Part shown: in pieces, positions 1 to 9,163 of the stretch
Position numbering within the stretch: the stretch's first letter is position 1
How the letters are laid out: each line of letters opens with the position of its first letter
Source of the DNA: an uncultured Fidelibacterota bacterium
GTDB lineage: Bacteria; Fidelibacterota; Marinisomatia; Marinisomatales; Marinisomataceae
Assembly (NCBI GenBank): GCA_902576865.1
Contig: CACGWZ010000004.1
Coordinates: forward strand, 1 to 64,000
DNA length: 64,000 nt
Reading direction: 5' to 3'
Notes under the pieces: model-generated
The model's database searches: none
What the model was told of the DNA's origin: nothing
Seen by the model: the letters and a program-made list of their open reading frames with translations, nothing else
Program-made: the position numbers and the translations under genes

Positions 1-337
1 TGGCTCAAGAGCAATAGCTAAAGCTTGCAAGTCTGCTAATCCAGTTTTGATGGAGCCTATTATGGCTGTAGAAGCAACTACGCCAGATGATTATTTAGGC
101 GATGTTATTGGTGATATTAATTCTAGAAGAGGAAAAGTCGAGTCAATGGAGCAGCAAGGCACTAATCAGCAAATTAAAGCTGCAGTTCCTTTAAGTGAAA
201 TGTTTGGATATGCAACAGATTTAAGATCTCTTTCACAGGGTAGAGCAAATTTCCATATGGACTTTAGTGAATACTCTAAAGTACCTGCTTCAATTACAGA
301 AAAATTGATGAAAACAGAAGTAAAGGATGGAGTGTAA
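1..337 (+). CDS. fusA: Elongation factor G, C-terminal part (gene cut by window edge)
   Basis: The reading frame is open from base 2 to the stop at 337, giving the last 111 residues of translation elongation factor G. The GTPase catalyses ribosomal translocation in the cytoplasm. What is visible is the end of domain IV and domain V: a stretch around [15 protein letters not shown], then the conserved INSRRGKVE turn and the [18 protein letters not shown] helix typical of EF-G. The internal ATG at 47 is not a start, because the homology continues upstream of it. The gene lies 6 bases before rpsJ, the usual str-to-S10 junction. Confidence 0.96.
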   Translation, partial: GSRAIAKACKSANPVLMEPIMAVEATTPDDYLGDVIGDINSRRGKVESMEQQGTNQQIKAAVPLSEMFGYATDLRSLSQGRANFHMDFSEYSKVPASITEKLMKTEVKDGV

Positions 338-343
338 TCAATT

Positions 344-652
344 ATGGCTAAAGATTTAATTAGAATTTCATTAAAAGCTTACGACCATAAGTTGCTCGAT
401 AAGTCCACCGAAAAAATTATTAGAACAGCAAAGTCAACTGGAGCTATTATTTCAGGACCAATTCCTTTGCCAACTAAAAGAACTGTATATACTGTTTTGA
501 GATCACCATTTATTGACAAAAAATCTAGAGAACAGTTTCAAACAAAAGTTCATAAAAGAGTAGTAGATATAGTTAATTCAACACCTAAGACTGTCGAGTC
601 TTTGATGAAATTAGATCTTCCATCAGGTGTAGATATTGAGATTAGAGGATAA
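344..652 (+). CDS. rpsJ: 30S ribosomal protein S10 (NusE)
   Basis: The 102-residue product has the full family length. It contains [14 protein letters not shown] at the N-terminus and the conserved long loop ending in [15 protein letters not shown]10 sits in the head of the small subunit and, as NusE, also joins NusB in transcription antitermination and couples to NusG. The gene opens the S10 operon proper. A GGAG in the end of fusA, 14 bases ahead of the start, is the only ribosome-binding-like sequence. Confidence 0.98.
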   Translation: MAKDLIRISLKAYDHKLLDKSTEKIIRTAKSTGAIISGPIPLPTKRTVYTVLRSPFIDKKSREQFQTKVHKRVVDIVNSTPKTVESLMKLDLPSGVDIEIRG

Positions 653-661
653 GTATATAAG

Positions 662-1282
662 ATGTATGGCTTAATTGGTAAAAAAGTTAAAATGACCCAA
701 ATTTTTAATGAAAATGGTCATGTTGTACCAGTCACGCTTGTTGAAGCTGGTCCTTGTACTGTTTCTCAAATTAAAGAAGAGAAAGATAATGGTTATAACG
801 CTGTTCAGTTAGCATATGGTCAAAAATCAAAAAATAATACTAATAAACCAACAACAGGTCACTTATCAAAATCCGGATTAAAAACAGCTAAGGTTTTAGC
901 AGAGTTCAAGTCAATAGAAGATTTTAAATATAAGCTTGGACAACAATTTGATGCATCAATTTTTAATATTGGTGAAATAATTGATGTAAGAGCAAAATCA
1001 AAAGGTAAAGGTTTTGCAGGAACCATTAAAAGACACAACTTTGCAAGACAAGATGCTACTCATGGTAATAAACACACAGAAAGAGCTCCAGGATCTATTG
1101 GTCAAGCTTCATGGCCTTCGAGAGTTTTTAAGGGTATGAGAATGGCTGGAAGAATGGGCTCAGATAATATTACGGTTAAAAATTTAGAAATAGTAGATAT
1201 AGACAATAAAAATAATTTATTATTTATTAAGGGAGCAATTCCTGGTGCAAATAATTCACCAGTATTTTTGTTTAAAAAATGA
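662..1282 (+). CDS. rplC: 50S ribosomal protein L3
   Basis: This 206-residue protein starts MYGLIGKKVKMTQIF and carries the signature arm with the segments HTERAPGSIGQA and GMRMAGRMG, which reaches toward the peptidyl-transferase centre. L3 is an early assembly protein of the large subunit. In other bacteria the Gln of the GSIGQ segment is methylated by PrmB; the residue is present here. The stop overlaps the rplD start by four bases (ATGA), which implies translational coupling. Confidence 0.98.
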   Translation: MYGLIGKKVKMTQIFNENGHVVPVTLVEAGPCTVSQIKEEKDNGYNAVQLAYGQKSKNNTNKPTTGHLSKSGLKTAKVLAEFKSIEDFKYKLGQQFDASIFNIGEIIDVRAKSKGKGFAGTIKRHNFARQDATHGNKHTERAPGSIGQASWPSRVFKGMRMAGRMGSDNITVKNLEIVDIDNKNNLLFIKGAIPGANNSPVFLFKK

Positions 1283-1896
1283 AGATTAAATCACTAGATA
1301 CAAGCAAAGATTTTACTTTGAAAGATAATATTTTTAAAGTAGCAATGAACTCACAAGCAGTTTATCAGTCTGTTGTTGCAGAAATGAATAACGCTAGACA
1401 AGGAACAAGTGCAACAAAAAATAGATCTTTAGTTTCTGGTGGAGGTAAAAAACCTTTCAGACAGAAAGGTACTGGTAACGCTAGACAAGGTACTAGTAGA
1501 TCTCCATTGAATAGAGGTGGAGGAGTTATTTTTGGTCCAAGTCCAAAATACTATTTCAAAAAGGTTAACGCTAAAACTAAGCAGCTTGCTTATAAATGCA
1601 TATTATCTGATAAAGTTAAAAATGATTCATTTAAAGTGGTTGAATCACTTCCTAATCAGCCAAAAACCAAAGAATTTATATCTTTTTTAAGAAAAAACAA
1701 TCTTGATGGTAGAAAGCTAACAATTGTTTCTTCGGAAATTGATGATAATTTGTCCCTAGCATCAAGAAATGTACCTTATGTTTCATTAGTTAAAGCTAAT
1801 TCTTGTTCAGTTAAAGATTTGTTTGATAATGAGTTAATACTTGCTGATGTATCTGCACTTGAGGATCTTTCAAACAGATTTGGAGGTAAAAACTAA
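1279..1896 (+). CDS. rplD: 50S ribosomal protein L4
   Basis: The 205-residue L4 is recognised by the extended internal loop around residues 48-85, with KKPFRQKGTGNARQGT and the glycine-rich GGGVIFGP. This loop lines the nascent-peptide exit tunnel. In Escherichia coli L4 also represses its own operon; the operon leader is outside this window, so regulation cannot be judged. The gene overlaps rplC by four bases and rplW by one. Confidence 0.98.
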   Translation: MKIKSLDTSKDFTLKDNIFKVAMNSQAVYQSVVAEMNNARQGTSATKNRSLVSGGGKKPFRQKGTGNARQGTSRSPLNRGGGVIFGPSPKYYFKKVNAKTKQLAYKCILSDKVKNDSFKVVESLPNQPKTKEFISFLRKNNLDGRKLTIVSSEIDDNLSLASRNVPYVSLVKANSCSVKDLFDNELILADVSALEDLSNRFGGKN

Positions 1897-2207
1897 TGAA
1901 GCATTTTTCAAAGATTTTAATAAGACCTATTGTTACTGAAAAGATGACATCACTACAAGAAACAGAGAATAAATACGCTTTTGAGATACCTTCTAATATA
2001 AATAAGCTTGATGTTAAAAAAGCTGTTGAAGAAAAATTCAATGTCAAAGTTTCTAAGGTTGCAATTTCTAACAGAAAAGGTAAGGCAAGGCAAATGACAG
2101 TTAAAAGTAATGGTCGAACAATAAGAACTGATGGGTTTGCTAGGAGTAAAAAAAGAGCCATTGTTACATTAATAGATGGTTATAATATAGATTTATTTAG
2201 CGTATAG
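1896..2207 (+). CDS. rplW: 50S ribosomal protein L23
   Basis: This is a 103-residue L23, located at the exit of the peptide tunnel, where it docks trigger factor, signal recognition particle and SecY in known ribosomes. Visible hallmarks are the start ILIRPIVTEKMTSL, the central VKKAVEEKFNVKV helix and the basic RKGKARQ loop. The ATG shares one base with the rplD stop (TAATG). Nine bases separate it from rplB. Confidence 0.97.
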   Translation: MKHFSKILIRPIVTEKMTSLQETENKYAFEIPSNINKLDVKKAVEEKFNVKVSKVAISNRKGKARQMTVKSNGRTIRTDGFARSKKRAIVTLIDGYNIDLFSV

Positions 2208-2216
2208 GTATATTAA

Positions 2217-3044
2217 ATGGCTATAAGACAACTCAAACCAGTAACTCCAGCATCTAGATTTACTTCAAGACCAGATTTTTCAGAGATTACAACTGATAAG
2301 CCAGAAAAATCTTTAGTAAGAAAACTTAAGAAAACTGGCGGTAGAAATAACAAGGGTAGAATCACTTCTCGAAGAAGAGGTGGTGGACATAAGAGAAGCT
2401 ATAGAATTATCGATTTCAAAAGAAATAAATTTGATGTTGAGGGTAAGGTAGCAACAATTGAATATGATCCAAATAGAAGTGCGTTTATTGCCTTGATTCA
2501 TTATATCGATGGTGAAAAAAGATATATTATCCAGCCTGATGGATTAAAAGTTGGCGATAAAATTATTTCAAGTGAAAAAGCTGAGCTAAAAACAGGAAAT
2601 GCTATGCAATTAAAAAACATTCCATCAGGACAGTTTGTTCATAATATAGAAATGATTCCTGGTAAAGGAGCTCAAATGGCTAGAAGTGCAGGTGCATTTG
2701 TTCAAGTTATGGCTCATGACAACAATTATGTTACTCTTAAAATGCCATCAGGAGAAGTTAGAATGGTTCCTGATAAATGTTTAGCAACTGTAGGTGTTGT
2801 TGGAAATAAACAACATGAGTTGGTTCGTTCAGGAAAAGCTGGAAGATCAAGATGGCTTGGAAGACGTCCAAAGGTTAGAGGTGTGGCGATGAATCCAGTT
2901 GACCATCCAATGGGTGGGGGTGAAGGTAAAAGTTCTGGAGGTAGACATCCTGTTTCACCTTGGGGTAAGCAGACAAAAGGTTTAAAAACCCGTAATAAAA
3001 ATAAAAAATCAAATGCTTTAATTATTAAAAGGAGAAATGATTAA
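2217..3044 (+). CDS. rplB: 50S ribosomal protein L2
   Basis: The 275-residue product has both L2 halves. The OB-fold N-terminal part contains [19 protein letters not shown]. The C-terminal part contains [14 protein letters not shown], whose His lies near the peptidyl-transferase centre in known structures, followed by the basic tail. L2 is needed for subunit association and tRNA binding. The gene shares one base with rpsS (TAATG). Confidence 0.98.
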   Translation: MAIRQLKPVTPASRFTSRPDFSEITTDKPEKSLVRKLKKTGGRNNKGRITSRRRGGGHKRSYRIIDFKRNKFDVEGKVATIEYDPNRSAFIALIHYIDGEKRYIIQPDGLKVGDKIISSEKAELKTGNAMQLKNIPSGQFVHNIEMIPGKGAQMARSAGAFVQVMAHDNNYVTLKMPSGEVRMVPDKCLATVGVVGNKQHELVRSGKAGRSRWLGRRPKVRGVAMNPVDHPMGGGEGKSSGGRHPVSPWGKQTKGLKTRNKNKKSNALIIKRRND

Positions 3045-3316
3045 TGGCTAGATCCATTAGAAAAGGCCCTCATATTGATATGAAGCTTTTAAAAAAGGTT
3101 CATAAAATGGAAGAAGCTTCAAGCAAGTCTGTCATAAAAACTTGGGCAAGAAATTCAATTATTCTTCCAGACTTTGTAGGTCATACGTTTGCCGTACATA
3201 ATGGTAATAAGTTTATACCTGTTTTTATCACGGAAAATATGGTTGGTCATAAACTAGGTGAATTTTCTCCTACAAGAACATTTAGAATGCATTCTGGAGA
3301 TAGAAAGAAAAAATAA
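3044..3316 (+). CDS. rpsS: 30S ribosomal protein S19
   Basis: A 90-residue S19 that begins [18 protein letters not shown] and ends with the family signature [19 protein letters not shown]. It sits in the head of the small subunit with S13, contacting the tRNA decoding region. Its start and stop each overlap the neighbour by one base, so ribosomes could reinitiate directly from rplB and onto rplV. Confidence 0.98.
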   Translation: MARSIRKGPHIDMKLLKKVHKMEEASSKSVIKTWARNSIILPDFVGHTFAVHNGNKFIPVFITENMVGHKLGEFSPTRTFRMHSGDRKKK

Positions 3317-3651
3317 TGATGGAAATTGTATCAAAAGCAAATAGTGTTAGAATTTCTCCAAAAAAATTAAGAAAGGTAGCTGATTTAGTAAGAGGATTAA
3401 ATGTAAATAAAGCTCTTAACTCTTTGAGTCATATGGATGAAAAAGGTGCTGCTATTATTTTAAAGACATTATCTTCAGCCATTGCTAACGCTGATAATAA
3501 TGAAGATTTTAATCTTGACATGAATTCAGTTAATGTAAAAATAATTACTGTGGATGAAGGCCCAGCATTAAAAAGATTTAGAGCAAGAGCACAAGGGCGA
3601 GCAAACAGAATTAAGAAAAGAACTAGTCATTTAAAAATTGTTATAGGGTAA
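3316..3651 (+). CDS. rplV: 50S ribosomal protein L22
   Basis: The 111-residue protein shows the conserved VRISPKKLRKVADLVRG start and the C-terminal beta-hairpin sequence ARAQGRANRIKKRTSH, which reaches into the exit tunnel and is the classic macrolide-resistance site. Two adjacent ATGs (MM) occur at the start; the first overlaps the rpsS stop. Confidence 0.97.
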   Translation: MMEIVSKANSVRISPKKLRKVADLVRGLNVNKALNSLSHMDEKGAAIILKTLSSAIANADNNEDFNLDMNSVNVKIITVDEGPALKRFRARAQGRANRIKKRTSHLKIVIG

Positions 3652-3655
3652 ATAA

Positions 3656-4294
3656 ATGGGACAAAAGACACATCCAAAAGGACTTAGATTAGAAGTTAAT
3701 AAAAATTGGACATCCAATTGGTTTCCAAAGAAGAATGCATATGCTACTGATTTAGCTCAAGATATAAAGCTAAGAAAGTATTTAAAGAAAAGATTGCAAG
3801 ATGCTTCAGTTGCTTCAGTAAATATTGAAAGAACTTCTCAAGCAATAACTGTTACTATTCATACCGCTAGACCAGGTATTGTTATTGGTAGAGGCGGTGA
3901 AGAAGTTGCTAGGCTGAAAAAAGAAGTTGCTAAGCTATGTAATACTGAAGACATACATTTAAATATAAACGAAGTAAAGCGTCCAGAGTTAAATGCAGAA
4001 TTGGTAGGCCAAAATATTGCTTCTCAGTTAGTTAAAAAAATGCCTTATAGAAGAGTTTTAAATAAGACAATGCAATCAACTATGAGAATGGGTGCTGAAG
4101 GAATAAGAATTAACGTTTCTGGTAGATTAGGTGGTGTTGAAATTGCAAGATCTGAAAGATTTATGGAGGGAAGAGTTCCTCTTCATACTTTGAGAGCAGA
4201 TATTGATTATGCACTTGTTGAGGCTCATACTACTTATGGTATTATTGGAATCAAAGTTTGGATTTGTAATGGATTTTCAAAGGCTAAGAAATAA
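3656..4294 (+). CDS. rpsC: 30S ribosomal protein S3
   Basis: This 212-residue S3 starts [17 protein letters not shown] and has a KH domain with the [18 protein letters not shown] loop near residues 75-95. The C-terminal domain contains [18 protein letters not shown]3 forms part of the mRNA entry channel and its helicase activity. At 212 residues it is slightly shorter than the 230-residue enterobacterial protein, through a short C-terminal tail. Confidence 0.98.
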   Translation: MGQKTHPKGLRLEVNKNWTSNWFPKKNAYATDLAQDIKLRKYLKKRLQDASVASVNIERTSQAITVTIHTARPGIVIGRGGEEVARLKKEVAKLCNTEDIHLNINEVKRPELNAELVGQNIASQLVKKMPYRRVLNKTMQSTMRMGAEGIRINVSGRLGGVEIARSERFMEGRVPLHTLRADIDYALVEAHTTYGIIGIKVWICNGFSKAKK

Positions 4295-4716
4295 TGTTAG
4301 AACCAAAAAAGATTAAATTTAGAAAAGTCCACAGAGGAAACCGTAAAGGAATGGCTAAAGGTGGTACTGAAGTAAACTTCGGTAGCTATGGCATGAAAGC
4401 AATGGAGCCAGGATGGATTACTGCTAGACAGATAGAAGCAACAAGAATCTCCATATCTAGAAGAGTAAGAAAAGTAGGAAAGATGTGGATTAGAATTTTT
4501 CCAGATAAACCTATCACTAAGAAACCTCTTGAAACAAGAATGGGTAAAGGTAAAGGTTCACCTGAATATTGGGTAGCTAATGTTAGACCGGGAAGAATTT
4601 TATTTGAAGTTGAAGGAATATCAAAAGAGTTGGCTCAAGAAGCTTTTAGAATTGCTGGAAATAAGCTAGCAATCAAAACAAAATTAGTATCTAGGAGAGG
4701 TTTAGATGAAAATTGA
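4294..4716 (+). CDS. rplP: 50S ribosomal protein L16
   Basis: The 140-residue L16 carries [36 protein letters not shown] and [22 protein letters not shown], all standard for the protein that positions tRNA at the A site. The stop codon lies inside the rpmC start region, with an 11-base overlap, so the two are likely translated in a coupled manner. Confidence 0.98.
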   Translation: MLEPKKIKFRKVHRGNRKGMAKGGTEVNFGSYGMKAMEPGWITARQIEATRISISRRVRKVGKMWIRIFPDKPITKKPLETRMGKGKGSPEYWVANVRPGRILFEVEGISKELAQEAFRIAGNKLAIKTKLVSRRGLDEN

Positions 4717-4909
4717 AGATCTTAGAAAATTATCTGAAAATGACTTGAAATTAAGATTGATTGATAATTTGGAAAGTTTACAAAAGTATCGTTTCCAAAA
4801 ATCTATTCAACAATTGGAAGATTACAAGCTTATTTCAGAAATGAAAAAAGAGAATGCTAAAATTAATACTATTTTAAAAGAATTATCTTTAAATGGAGAA
4901 AATAATTAA
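4706..4909 (+). CDS. rpmC: 50S ribosomal protein L29
   Basis: A 67-residue two-helix protein starting [20 protein letters not shown]. It matches L29 in length, charge pattern and place between L16 and S17. L29 lies beside L23 at the tunnel exit. Sequence identity in this family is always low, so position in the operon is part of the argument. Confidence 0.95.
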   Translation: MKIEDLRKLSENDLKLRLIDNLESLQKYRFQKSIQQLEDYKLISEMKKENAKINTILKELSLNGENN

Positions 4910-5163
4910 TGGATAGAAATGCTCAAAGAATGGTAGGAAAAGTTATTTCAAATGTAATGGATAAAACTGTTATAGTGAGTGTTGAAAGACTTGTGAAACA
5001 CAAACTTTATAAGAAATATATGAAAAGATATAAAAAATACTATGCTCATGATGAAAATAATGCATTTAATGTCGGAGATACCGTGCAAATAGTTGCTTCT
5101 AAACCATTGAGTAAGACAAAAAGATGGAGAGCTTCTAAGCTTATTAGCGGCACAAAAAAATAA
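4909..5163 (+). CDS. rpsQ: 30S ribosomal protein S17
   Basis: The 84-residue OB-fold protein shows [18 protein letters not shown] and [17 protein letters not shown], the S17 signature. It is a primary 16S rRNA binder in the body of the small subunit. Both ends overlap neighbours by one base. Confidence 0.97.
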   Translation: MDRNAQRMVGKVISNVMDKTVIVSVERLVKHKLYKKYMKRYKKYYAHDENNAFNVGDTVQIVASKPLSKTKRWRASKLISGTKK

Positions 5164-5531
5164 TGATTCAACAGGAAACAAGATTAAAAGTAGCAGATAA
5201 TTCTGGAGCTAAAGTTGTTCAATGCTTTAAAGTATTGGGCGGTTCAAAGAAAAGATATGCGAGCATTGGAGATATTATCGTTGTGTCTGTCAAATCATCG
5301 ACTCCTGGCGGTATGGTTAAAAAGGGTGAAGTTGCTAGAGCTGTTGTTGTTCGAGTGAAAAAAGAAATTAGAAGAAGAGATGGTTCCTATATTAGATTTG
5401 ATGATAATGCTGCAGTGATATTAAATGCTCAGAATGAGCCAAAAGGAACAAGAATTTTTGGTCCTGTAGCAAGAGAATTAAGAGAAGGTGGGTATATGAA
5501 AATTATTTCAATGGCTCCAGAGGTATTATAA
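5163..5531 (+). CDS. rplN: 50S ribosomal protein L14
   Basis: This 122-residue product has the full L14 length with [19 protein letters not shown] at the start, [15 protein letters not shown] in the middle and [13 protein letters not shown] near the end. L14 lies at the subunit interface and is the docking point for the silencing factor RsfS in other bacteria. Confidence 0.98.
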   Translation: MIQQETRLKVADNSGAKVVQCFKVLGGSKKRYASIGDIIVVSVKSSTPGGMVKKGEVARAVVVRVKKEIRRRDGSYIRFDDNAAVILNAQNEPKGTRIFGPVARELREGGYMKIISMAPEVL

Positions 5532-5836
5532 TGAAAATTAAAAAAAATATGATGGTTAAAGTTGTTTCTGGAAACTTCAAAGGTATGACTGGAAAAGTGT
5601 TAAAAGTAATTCCTCATTCTCAACGTGCAATTGTTGAAGGTGTTGCATTAACAAAAAGAGCAGTACGTCCAACTCAAGAGAACCCTCAAGGAGGTTTTTC
5701 AGAAAGAGAAAGATCACTACATATTTCTAACTTGATGGCTCTTGAAGGTGATGATGTTTCAAGAATTGGCTATAAGATTCTAGATGATAAATCTAAAGTA
5801 AGAGTTTCAAAGAGAAGTGGTAAAGAATTAGGATAA
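5531..5836 (+). CDS. rplX: 50S ribosomal protein L24
   Basis: The 101-residue protein contains a KOW motif (KVVSGNFKGMTGKVLKVIP) and the conserved VEGVALTKRAVRPTQENPQGG. L24 is an assembly initiator that binds the 5' end of 23S rRNA. Three bases separate its stop from the rplE start. Confidence 0.97.
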   Translation: MKIKKNMMVKVVSGNFKGMTGKVLKVIPHSQRAIVEGVALTKRAVRPTQENPQGGFSERERSLHISNLMALEGDDVSRIGYKILDDKSKVRVSKRSGKELG

Positions 5837-5839
5837 AAG

Positions 5840-6421
5840 ATGAGTGTTCCAAATTATAAGAAAAAATATTTAGACGAAGTAAGACCTCATTTAATGAAGA
5901 AGTTTGAGTTTACTAGTATAATGCAAGTTCCAAAAATTGAAAAAATTACTTTAAATATTGGAATTGGTGATGCTAAAAACAACAAAAAGGCATTGCAGTC
6001 TGCTTTAGAAGAACTCATGCTGATAACTGGTCAAAAGCCTATTGTTACTACGGCTAAAAAGGATATTTCTAATTTTAAAGTTAGAAGAGGTTTTCCAGTT
6101 GGTTGTAAAGTTACTCTTAGAAAAGATTTTATGTACGAATTTTTAGAAAGATTGTGTGCAGTTGCATTACCTAGAACTAGAGATTTTAGAGGTTTATCTT
6201 TTAAATCTTTTGATGGAATGGGTAATTATAGTTTTGGAATTAAAGAACAGGTTGTTTTTGCTGAAATAGATTATGATAAAGTTGATTCTATTAGAGGTAT
6301 GGATGTAATTATTACAACTTCATCTTCAAATGATGATATTTGTTATGAACTATTGAGAGCTATGGGCTTACCTATTAGAGAAAAAAATGTTTTAAACAAT
6401 GTTGAGGAGCAAGATGGCTAA
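5840..6421 (+). CDS. rplE: 50S ribosomal protein L5
   Basis: The 193-residue L5 has [19 protein letters not shown], the [15 protein letters not shown] segment and [19 protein letters not shown], family hallmarks. L5 binds 5S rRNA and contacts P-site tRNA. The last 8 bases overlap the rpsN start. The C-terminal tail ([11 protein letters not shown]) is a little longer than usual. Confidence 0.98.
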   Translation: MSVPNYKKKYLDEVRPHLMKKFEFTSIMQVPKIEKITLNIGIGDAKNNKKALQSALEELMLITGQKPIVTTAKKDISNFKVRRGFPVGCKVTLRKDFMYEFLERLCAVALPRTRDFRGLSFKSFDGMGNYSFGIKEQVVFAEIDYDKVDSIRGMDVIITTSSSNDDICYELLRAMGLPIREKNVLNNVEEQDG

Positions 6422-6719
6422 AAAATCAAAGATTGTTAGAGAGTTTCATTTACAAAAAAAAGTTCAAAGACATTTTGAATTAAGAAAAGAATTAAGAGCG
6501 ATAATTAAAAATCCAAATGTGTCTGATGAAGAGAAAGAAAAAGCAATTATTAAAATGCAAAAACTTCCAAGGTCTTCCAGTGCTTCGAGATTAACAAATC
6601 GTTGTGCTGTATCAGGAAGGCCAAAAGGATACATGAGAAAATTTGGATTATCAAGAATAACATTTAGAGAGCTTGCACTCAAAGGTGAATTACCGGGTGT
6701 AACAAAGGCAAGTTGGTAG
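6414..6719 (+). CDS. rpsN: 30S ribosomal protein S14, zinc-free form
   Basis: The ATG at 6414 gives a 101-residue protein beginning [18 protein letters not shown]. An in-frame ATG at 6399 would add five non-homologous residues. The C-terminal [19 protein letters not shown] and [14 protein letters not shown] identify S14. It is the long type: only one Cys remains where the short type has a CxxC...CxxC zinc ribbon. S14 helps assemble the 30S head. The gene overlaps the rplE end by 8 bases. Confidence 0.97.
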   Translation: MAKKSKIVREFHLQKKVQRHFELRKELRAIIKNPNVSDEEKEKAIIKMQKLPRSSSASRLTNRCAVSGRPKGYMRKFGLSRITFRELALKGELPGVTKASW

Positions 6720-6728
6720 GAGAAATAT

Positions 6729-7127
6729 ATGTCAATGACAGATCCAATAGCAGACTTTTGTACTAGAATCAGGAATGGTTATGCTGCAAATAAGAGATGG
6801 GTTGATGTACCATCGTCCAATCTAAAAAAGAGATTATCTCTTGTTCTTAAAGAAGAAGGGTATATAGATAATTTTGTCTTTGTAGACAAAGATGATAGCA
6901 AAGAAGATATTAGATTATACCTCAGATATAATGAAAATTCTCCTGCTATTACAACAATCGAAAAAATTAGTAAACCTGGAAAAAGAGTGTATGTTGCATG
7001 TTCTGAAATTCCAAGAGTATTAAATGGTTTGGGAATCAGCGTTTTGTCAACTCCTAAAGGAGTATTAAGTAATAAAGTAGCGAGAGAATTAAAAGTTGGA
7101 GGAGAGTTGCTCTGCAACGTTTGGTAG
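6729..7127 (+). CDS. rpsH: 30S ribosomal protein S8
   Basis: The 132-residue product starts with the conserved MTDPIADFCTRIRNGYAA after an extra MS and ends with GISVLSTPKGVLSNKVARE and GGELLCNVW, the S8 C-terminal RNA-binding signature. S8 nucleates the central domain of 16S rRNA and represses the spc operon in E. coli. The stop is one base before the rplF start. Confidence 0.98.
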   Translation: MSMTDPIADFCTRIRNGYAANKRWVDVPSSNLKKRLSLVLKEEGYIDNFVFVDKDDSKEDIRLYLRYNENSPAITTIEKISKPGKRVYVACSEIPRVLNGLGISVLSTPKGVLSNKVARELKVGGELLCNVW

Positions 7128-7128
7128 T

Positions 7129-7671
7129 ATGTCCAGAGTTGGAAATAGATTAATTAATATTCCTGATGGCGTTTCTTTGGAAAATAAAGAAAGCAAGTTG
7201 ATGGTTAAAGGTCCTAATGGAAGTCTTATGGTAAGCTTGTGCGACGAAGTTTCAATCAATATTGATAATAAAGTTATGAATCTTTCAAGAAATTCAGAAG
7301 ATAAAGCTGCAAAATCTATGCATGGCACTACAAGACAGTTGATTTTTAATGCTATCGAAGGTGTTACAAATGGTTTTTCCAAGCACCTTGAAATTATTGG
7401 AGTTGGTTTTAATGTCAAATCTCAAAGTAATAGGTTGATTTTTCAGTTAGGTTTTTCACATGACATTGCATTTGATTTACCAGAAGGTATTGAAGCAGTT
7501 GCTAGTAAAACCTCCCTTGAAATTAAAGGTGCTGATAAGCAATTAGTTGGTCAAGTAGCAGCTAAAATTAGATCTTTGAAAAAACCTGAGCCATATAAAG
7601 GAAAAGGTATTAGATATAAGGATGAATATGTTCGTTCAAAACAAGGTAAAACAGTTGGAGGGGGCGAATAA
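7129..7671 (+). CDS. rplF: 50S ribosomal protein L6
   Basis: I place the start at the ATG at 7129, giving 180 residues and the standard MSRVGNRLINIPDGV N-terminus; an earlier in-frame ATG at 7096 lies inside rpsH and adds non-homologous residues. The two alpha-beta repeats are visible, the second with the C-terminal signature RSLKKPEPYKGKGIRYKDE. L6 supports the factor-binding site near the sarcin-ricin loop. Confidence 0.97.
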   Translation: MSRVGNRLINIPDGVSLENKESKLMVKGPNGSLMVSLCDEVSINIDNKVMNLSRNSEDKAAKSMHGTTRQLIFNAIEGVTNGFSKHLEIIGVGFNVKSQSNRLIFQLGFSHDIAFDLPEGIEAVASKTSLEIKGADKQLVGQVAAKIRSLKKPEPYKGKGIRYKDEYVRSKQGKTVGGGE

Positions 7672-8030
7672 TGAGAGCTTTAAGGCTTAAAAAAGAACAA
7701 TATTTAAGAAGAAGAAAAAGATCAAAAAAATCTTTTGCTATTAAAGACGAAATGAGATTATGTATTTTCAAAAGTACAAATCACATTGAGGCACAAATCA
7801 TTGATGATTTTAATCAAAAGACTATTGTTTCTGCTTCTTCCAAAGAGAAAGAGTTTTCAAAGAAAAAGTTAAATAAAACTGAAATTGCAGCACTTGTTGG
7901 AACTTCTCTTTCTAAAAGAGTAAAAGGAAAAAAGATTAATAAAATTTATTTCGATAGAAATGGATTTAGATACCACGGAAGAGTCAAGTCTTTAGCTGAT
8001 GCAGCAAGAGAAGGTGGTATTAAATTTTAA
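7671..8030 (+). CDS. rplR: 50S ribosomal protein L18
   Basis: A 119-residue 5S rRNA-binding protein with the basic RRRKRSKKSF start, the LCIFKSTNHIEAQIIDD strand and the C-terminal FDRNGFRYHGRVKSLADAAREGG, which is diagnostic of L18. The start overlaps the rplF stop by one base. Confidence 0.97.
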   Translation: MRALRLKKEQYLRRRKRSKKSFAIKDEMRLCIFKSTNHIEAQIIDDFNQKTIVSASSKEKEFSKKKLNKTEIAALVGTSLSKRVKGKKINKIYFDRNGFRYHGRVKSLADAAREGGIKF

Positions 8031-8041
8031 ATGGAGCATAA

Positions 8042-8548
8042 ATGAGCATGATAAACTTTTCTGAACTTGATTTAAAAGAAGAATCAGTTATTAGAATTAA
8101 TAGAGTTGCTAAAGTTAATTCGCGTGGAAAAAGATTTAGTTTTTCTACTCTCGTAGCTATTGGTGACGGCAAATCATATGTTGGTATTGGCTCTGGAAAA
8201 GCTAATGAAGTGATTGTATCTATAAATAAAGCTAAAGAAAACGCTAGACAAAACTTGGTTAAAGTTCCAGTTATAAACTATACTATTCCTCACGAAATAA
8301 TTGGAAAGCATGGTGTTAGTAGAGTTTTATTAAAGCCTGCTCCATATGGTACAGGTATTATTGCCGGTTCTGCAGTAAGATTAATAATGGAGCAAGTTGG
8401 GATTAATAATATTTATTCAAAAGTATTAGGATCTAACAATGCTATGAATGTTGCAAAAGCTGTTATGAATGCGTTAAGCAGCTTACAAGATGTAAGAGTT
8501 GTAGCTAAGAAGAGAGGAAAAACACCCAAAACACTTTTTGAGATTTAA
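8042..8548 (+). CDS. rpsE: 30S ribosomal protein S5
   Basis: This 168-residue S5 has the N-terminal double-stranded-RNA-binding part with KVNSRGKRFSFSTLVAIGD and the GYVGIG-like YVGIGSGKANEV, then the C-terminal part with KPAPYGTGIIAGSAVR. It lines the mRNA entry channel and affects decoding accuracy. A second ATG at 8048 is an equally possible start; a GGAG stretch at 8033 favours the first. Confidence 0.97.
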   Translation: MSMINFSELDLKEESVIRINRVAKVNSRGKRFSFSTLVAIGDGKSYVGIGSGKANEVIVSINKAKENARQNLVKVPVINYTIPHEIIGKHGVSRVLLKPAPYGTGIIAGSAVRLIMEQVGINNIYSKVLGSNNAMNVAKAVMNALSSLQDVRVVAKKRGKTPKTLFEI

Positions 8549-8549
8549 A

Positions 8550-8735
8550 ATGGCTAAAAAACAATTAAAAATAACACAAATTAAAAGCAGAATTGGATAT
8601 TCAAGAAAAGCTAAAGCTACTCTTGATGCTTTAGGGCTTACTAAAATGAATAAATCAGTTATTTTAGAAGCAAATGATGCTATTGTGGGCATGATTAAGA
8701 AAATTGATTATTTATTAAAGGTAGAAGAAGTATGA
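8550..8735 (+). CDS. rpmD: 50S ribosomal protein L30
   Basis: From the ATG at 8550 the product is 61 residues, the normal size of bacterial L30, beginning MAKKQLKITQIKSRIGYSR. The ATG at 8538 lies inside rpsE and would add four residues with no family match. The gene sits in its usual place between S5 and L15 and overlaps rplO by four bases. Confidence 0.96.
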   Translation: MAKKQLKITQIKSRIGYSRKAKATLDALGLTKMNKSVILEANDAIVGMIKKIDYLLKVEEV

Positions 8736-9163
8736 AATTAGTTAAACCGACAGGCGCACTCAAAAAATCTAAAAGAGTTGGAAGAGGTCATGGTTCTGGT
8801 TTAGGAACTACTGCTGGTAGGGGTCATAAGGGCGCCGGTCAGAGGAGTGGTCACAAATACCGTTTTTGGTTTGAAGGTGGCCAAATGCCTTTACATAGAA
8901 GAGTACCAATGAGAGGATTTAATAATTCTATATTTGCAAAAACATTTGAAATAGTGAACCTTTCACAAATTTCCAAACTTAAAGTGAAGAATGTTGATGC
9001 TGAAGTAATGTCAAAAAATGGACTTATTTCTTCTAGTTTTGCACCAGTTAAAGTATTAGGAAATGGATCCATTGATAAAGCAGTTAATGTTACCGCATCT
9101 TCATTCAGCAATTCTGCAGCAAAAAAAATTGAGGATGCTGGAGGAAAGGCTACTACTCTGTGA
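8732..9163 (+). CDS. rplO: 50S ribosomal protein L15
   Basis: The 143-residue protein has the glycine-rich N-terminus KRVGRGHGSGLGTTAGRGHKG and FEGGQMPLHRRVPMRGF, both typical of L15, a late-assembling large-subunit protein. The C-terminal SNSAAKKIEDAGGKATTL matches the family end. It overlaps rpmD by four bases at its start and secY by four at its end. Confidence 0.97.
   Translation: MKLVKPTGALKKSKRVGRGHGSGLGTTAGRGHKGAGQRSGHKYRFWFEGGQMPLHRRVPMRGFNNSIFAKTFEIVNLSQISKLKVKNVDAEVMSKNGLISSSFAPVKVLGNGSIDKAVNVTASSFSNSAAKKIEDAGGKATTL

Noticed and set aside
1811-2161. Long minus-strand open frame across rplD/rplW
   Set aside because: It is antisense to two well-defined ribosomal genes and has no recognisable domain.
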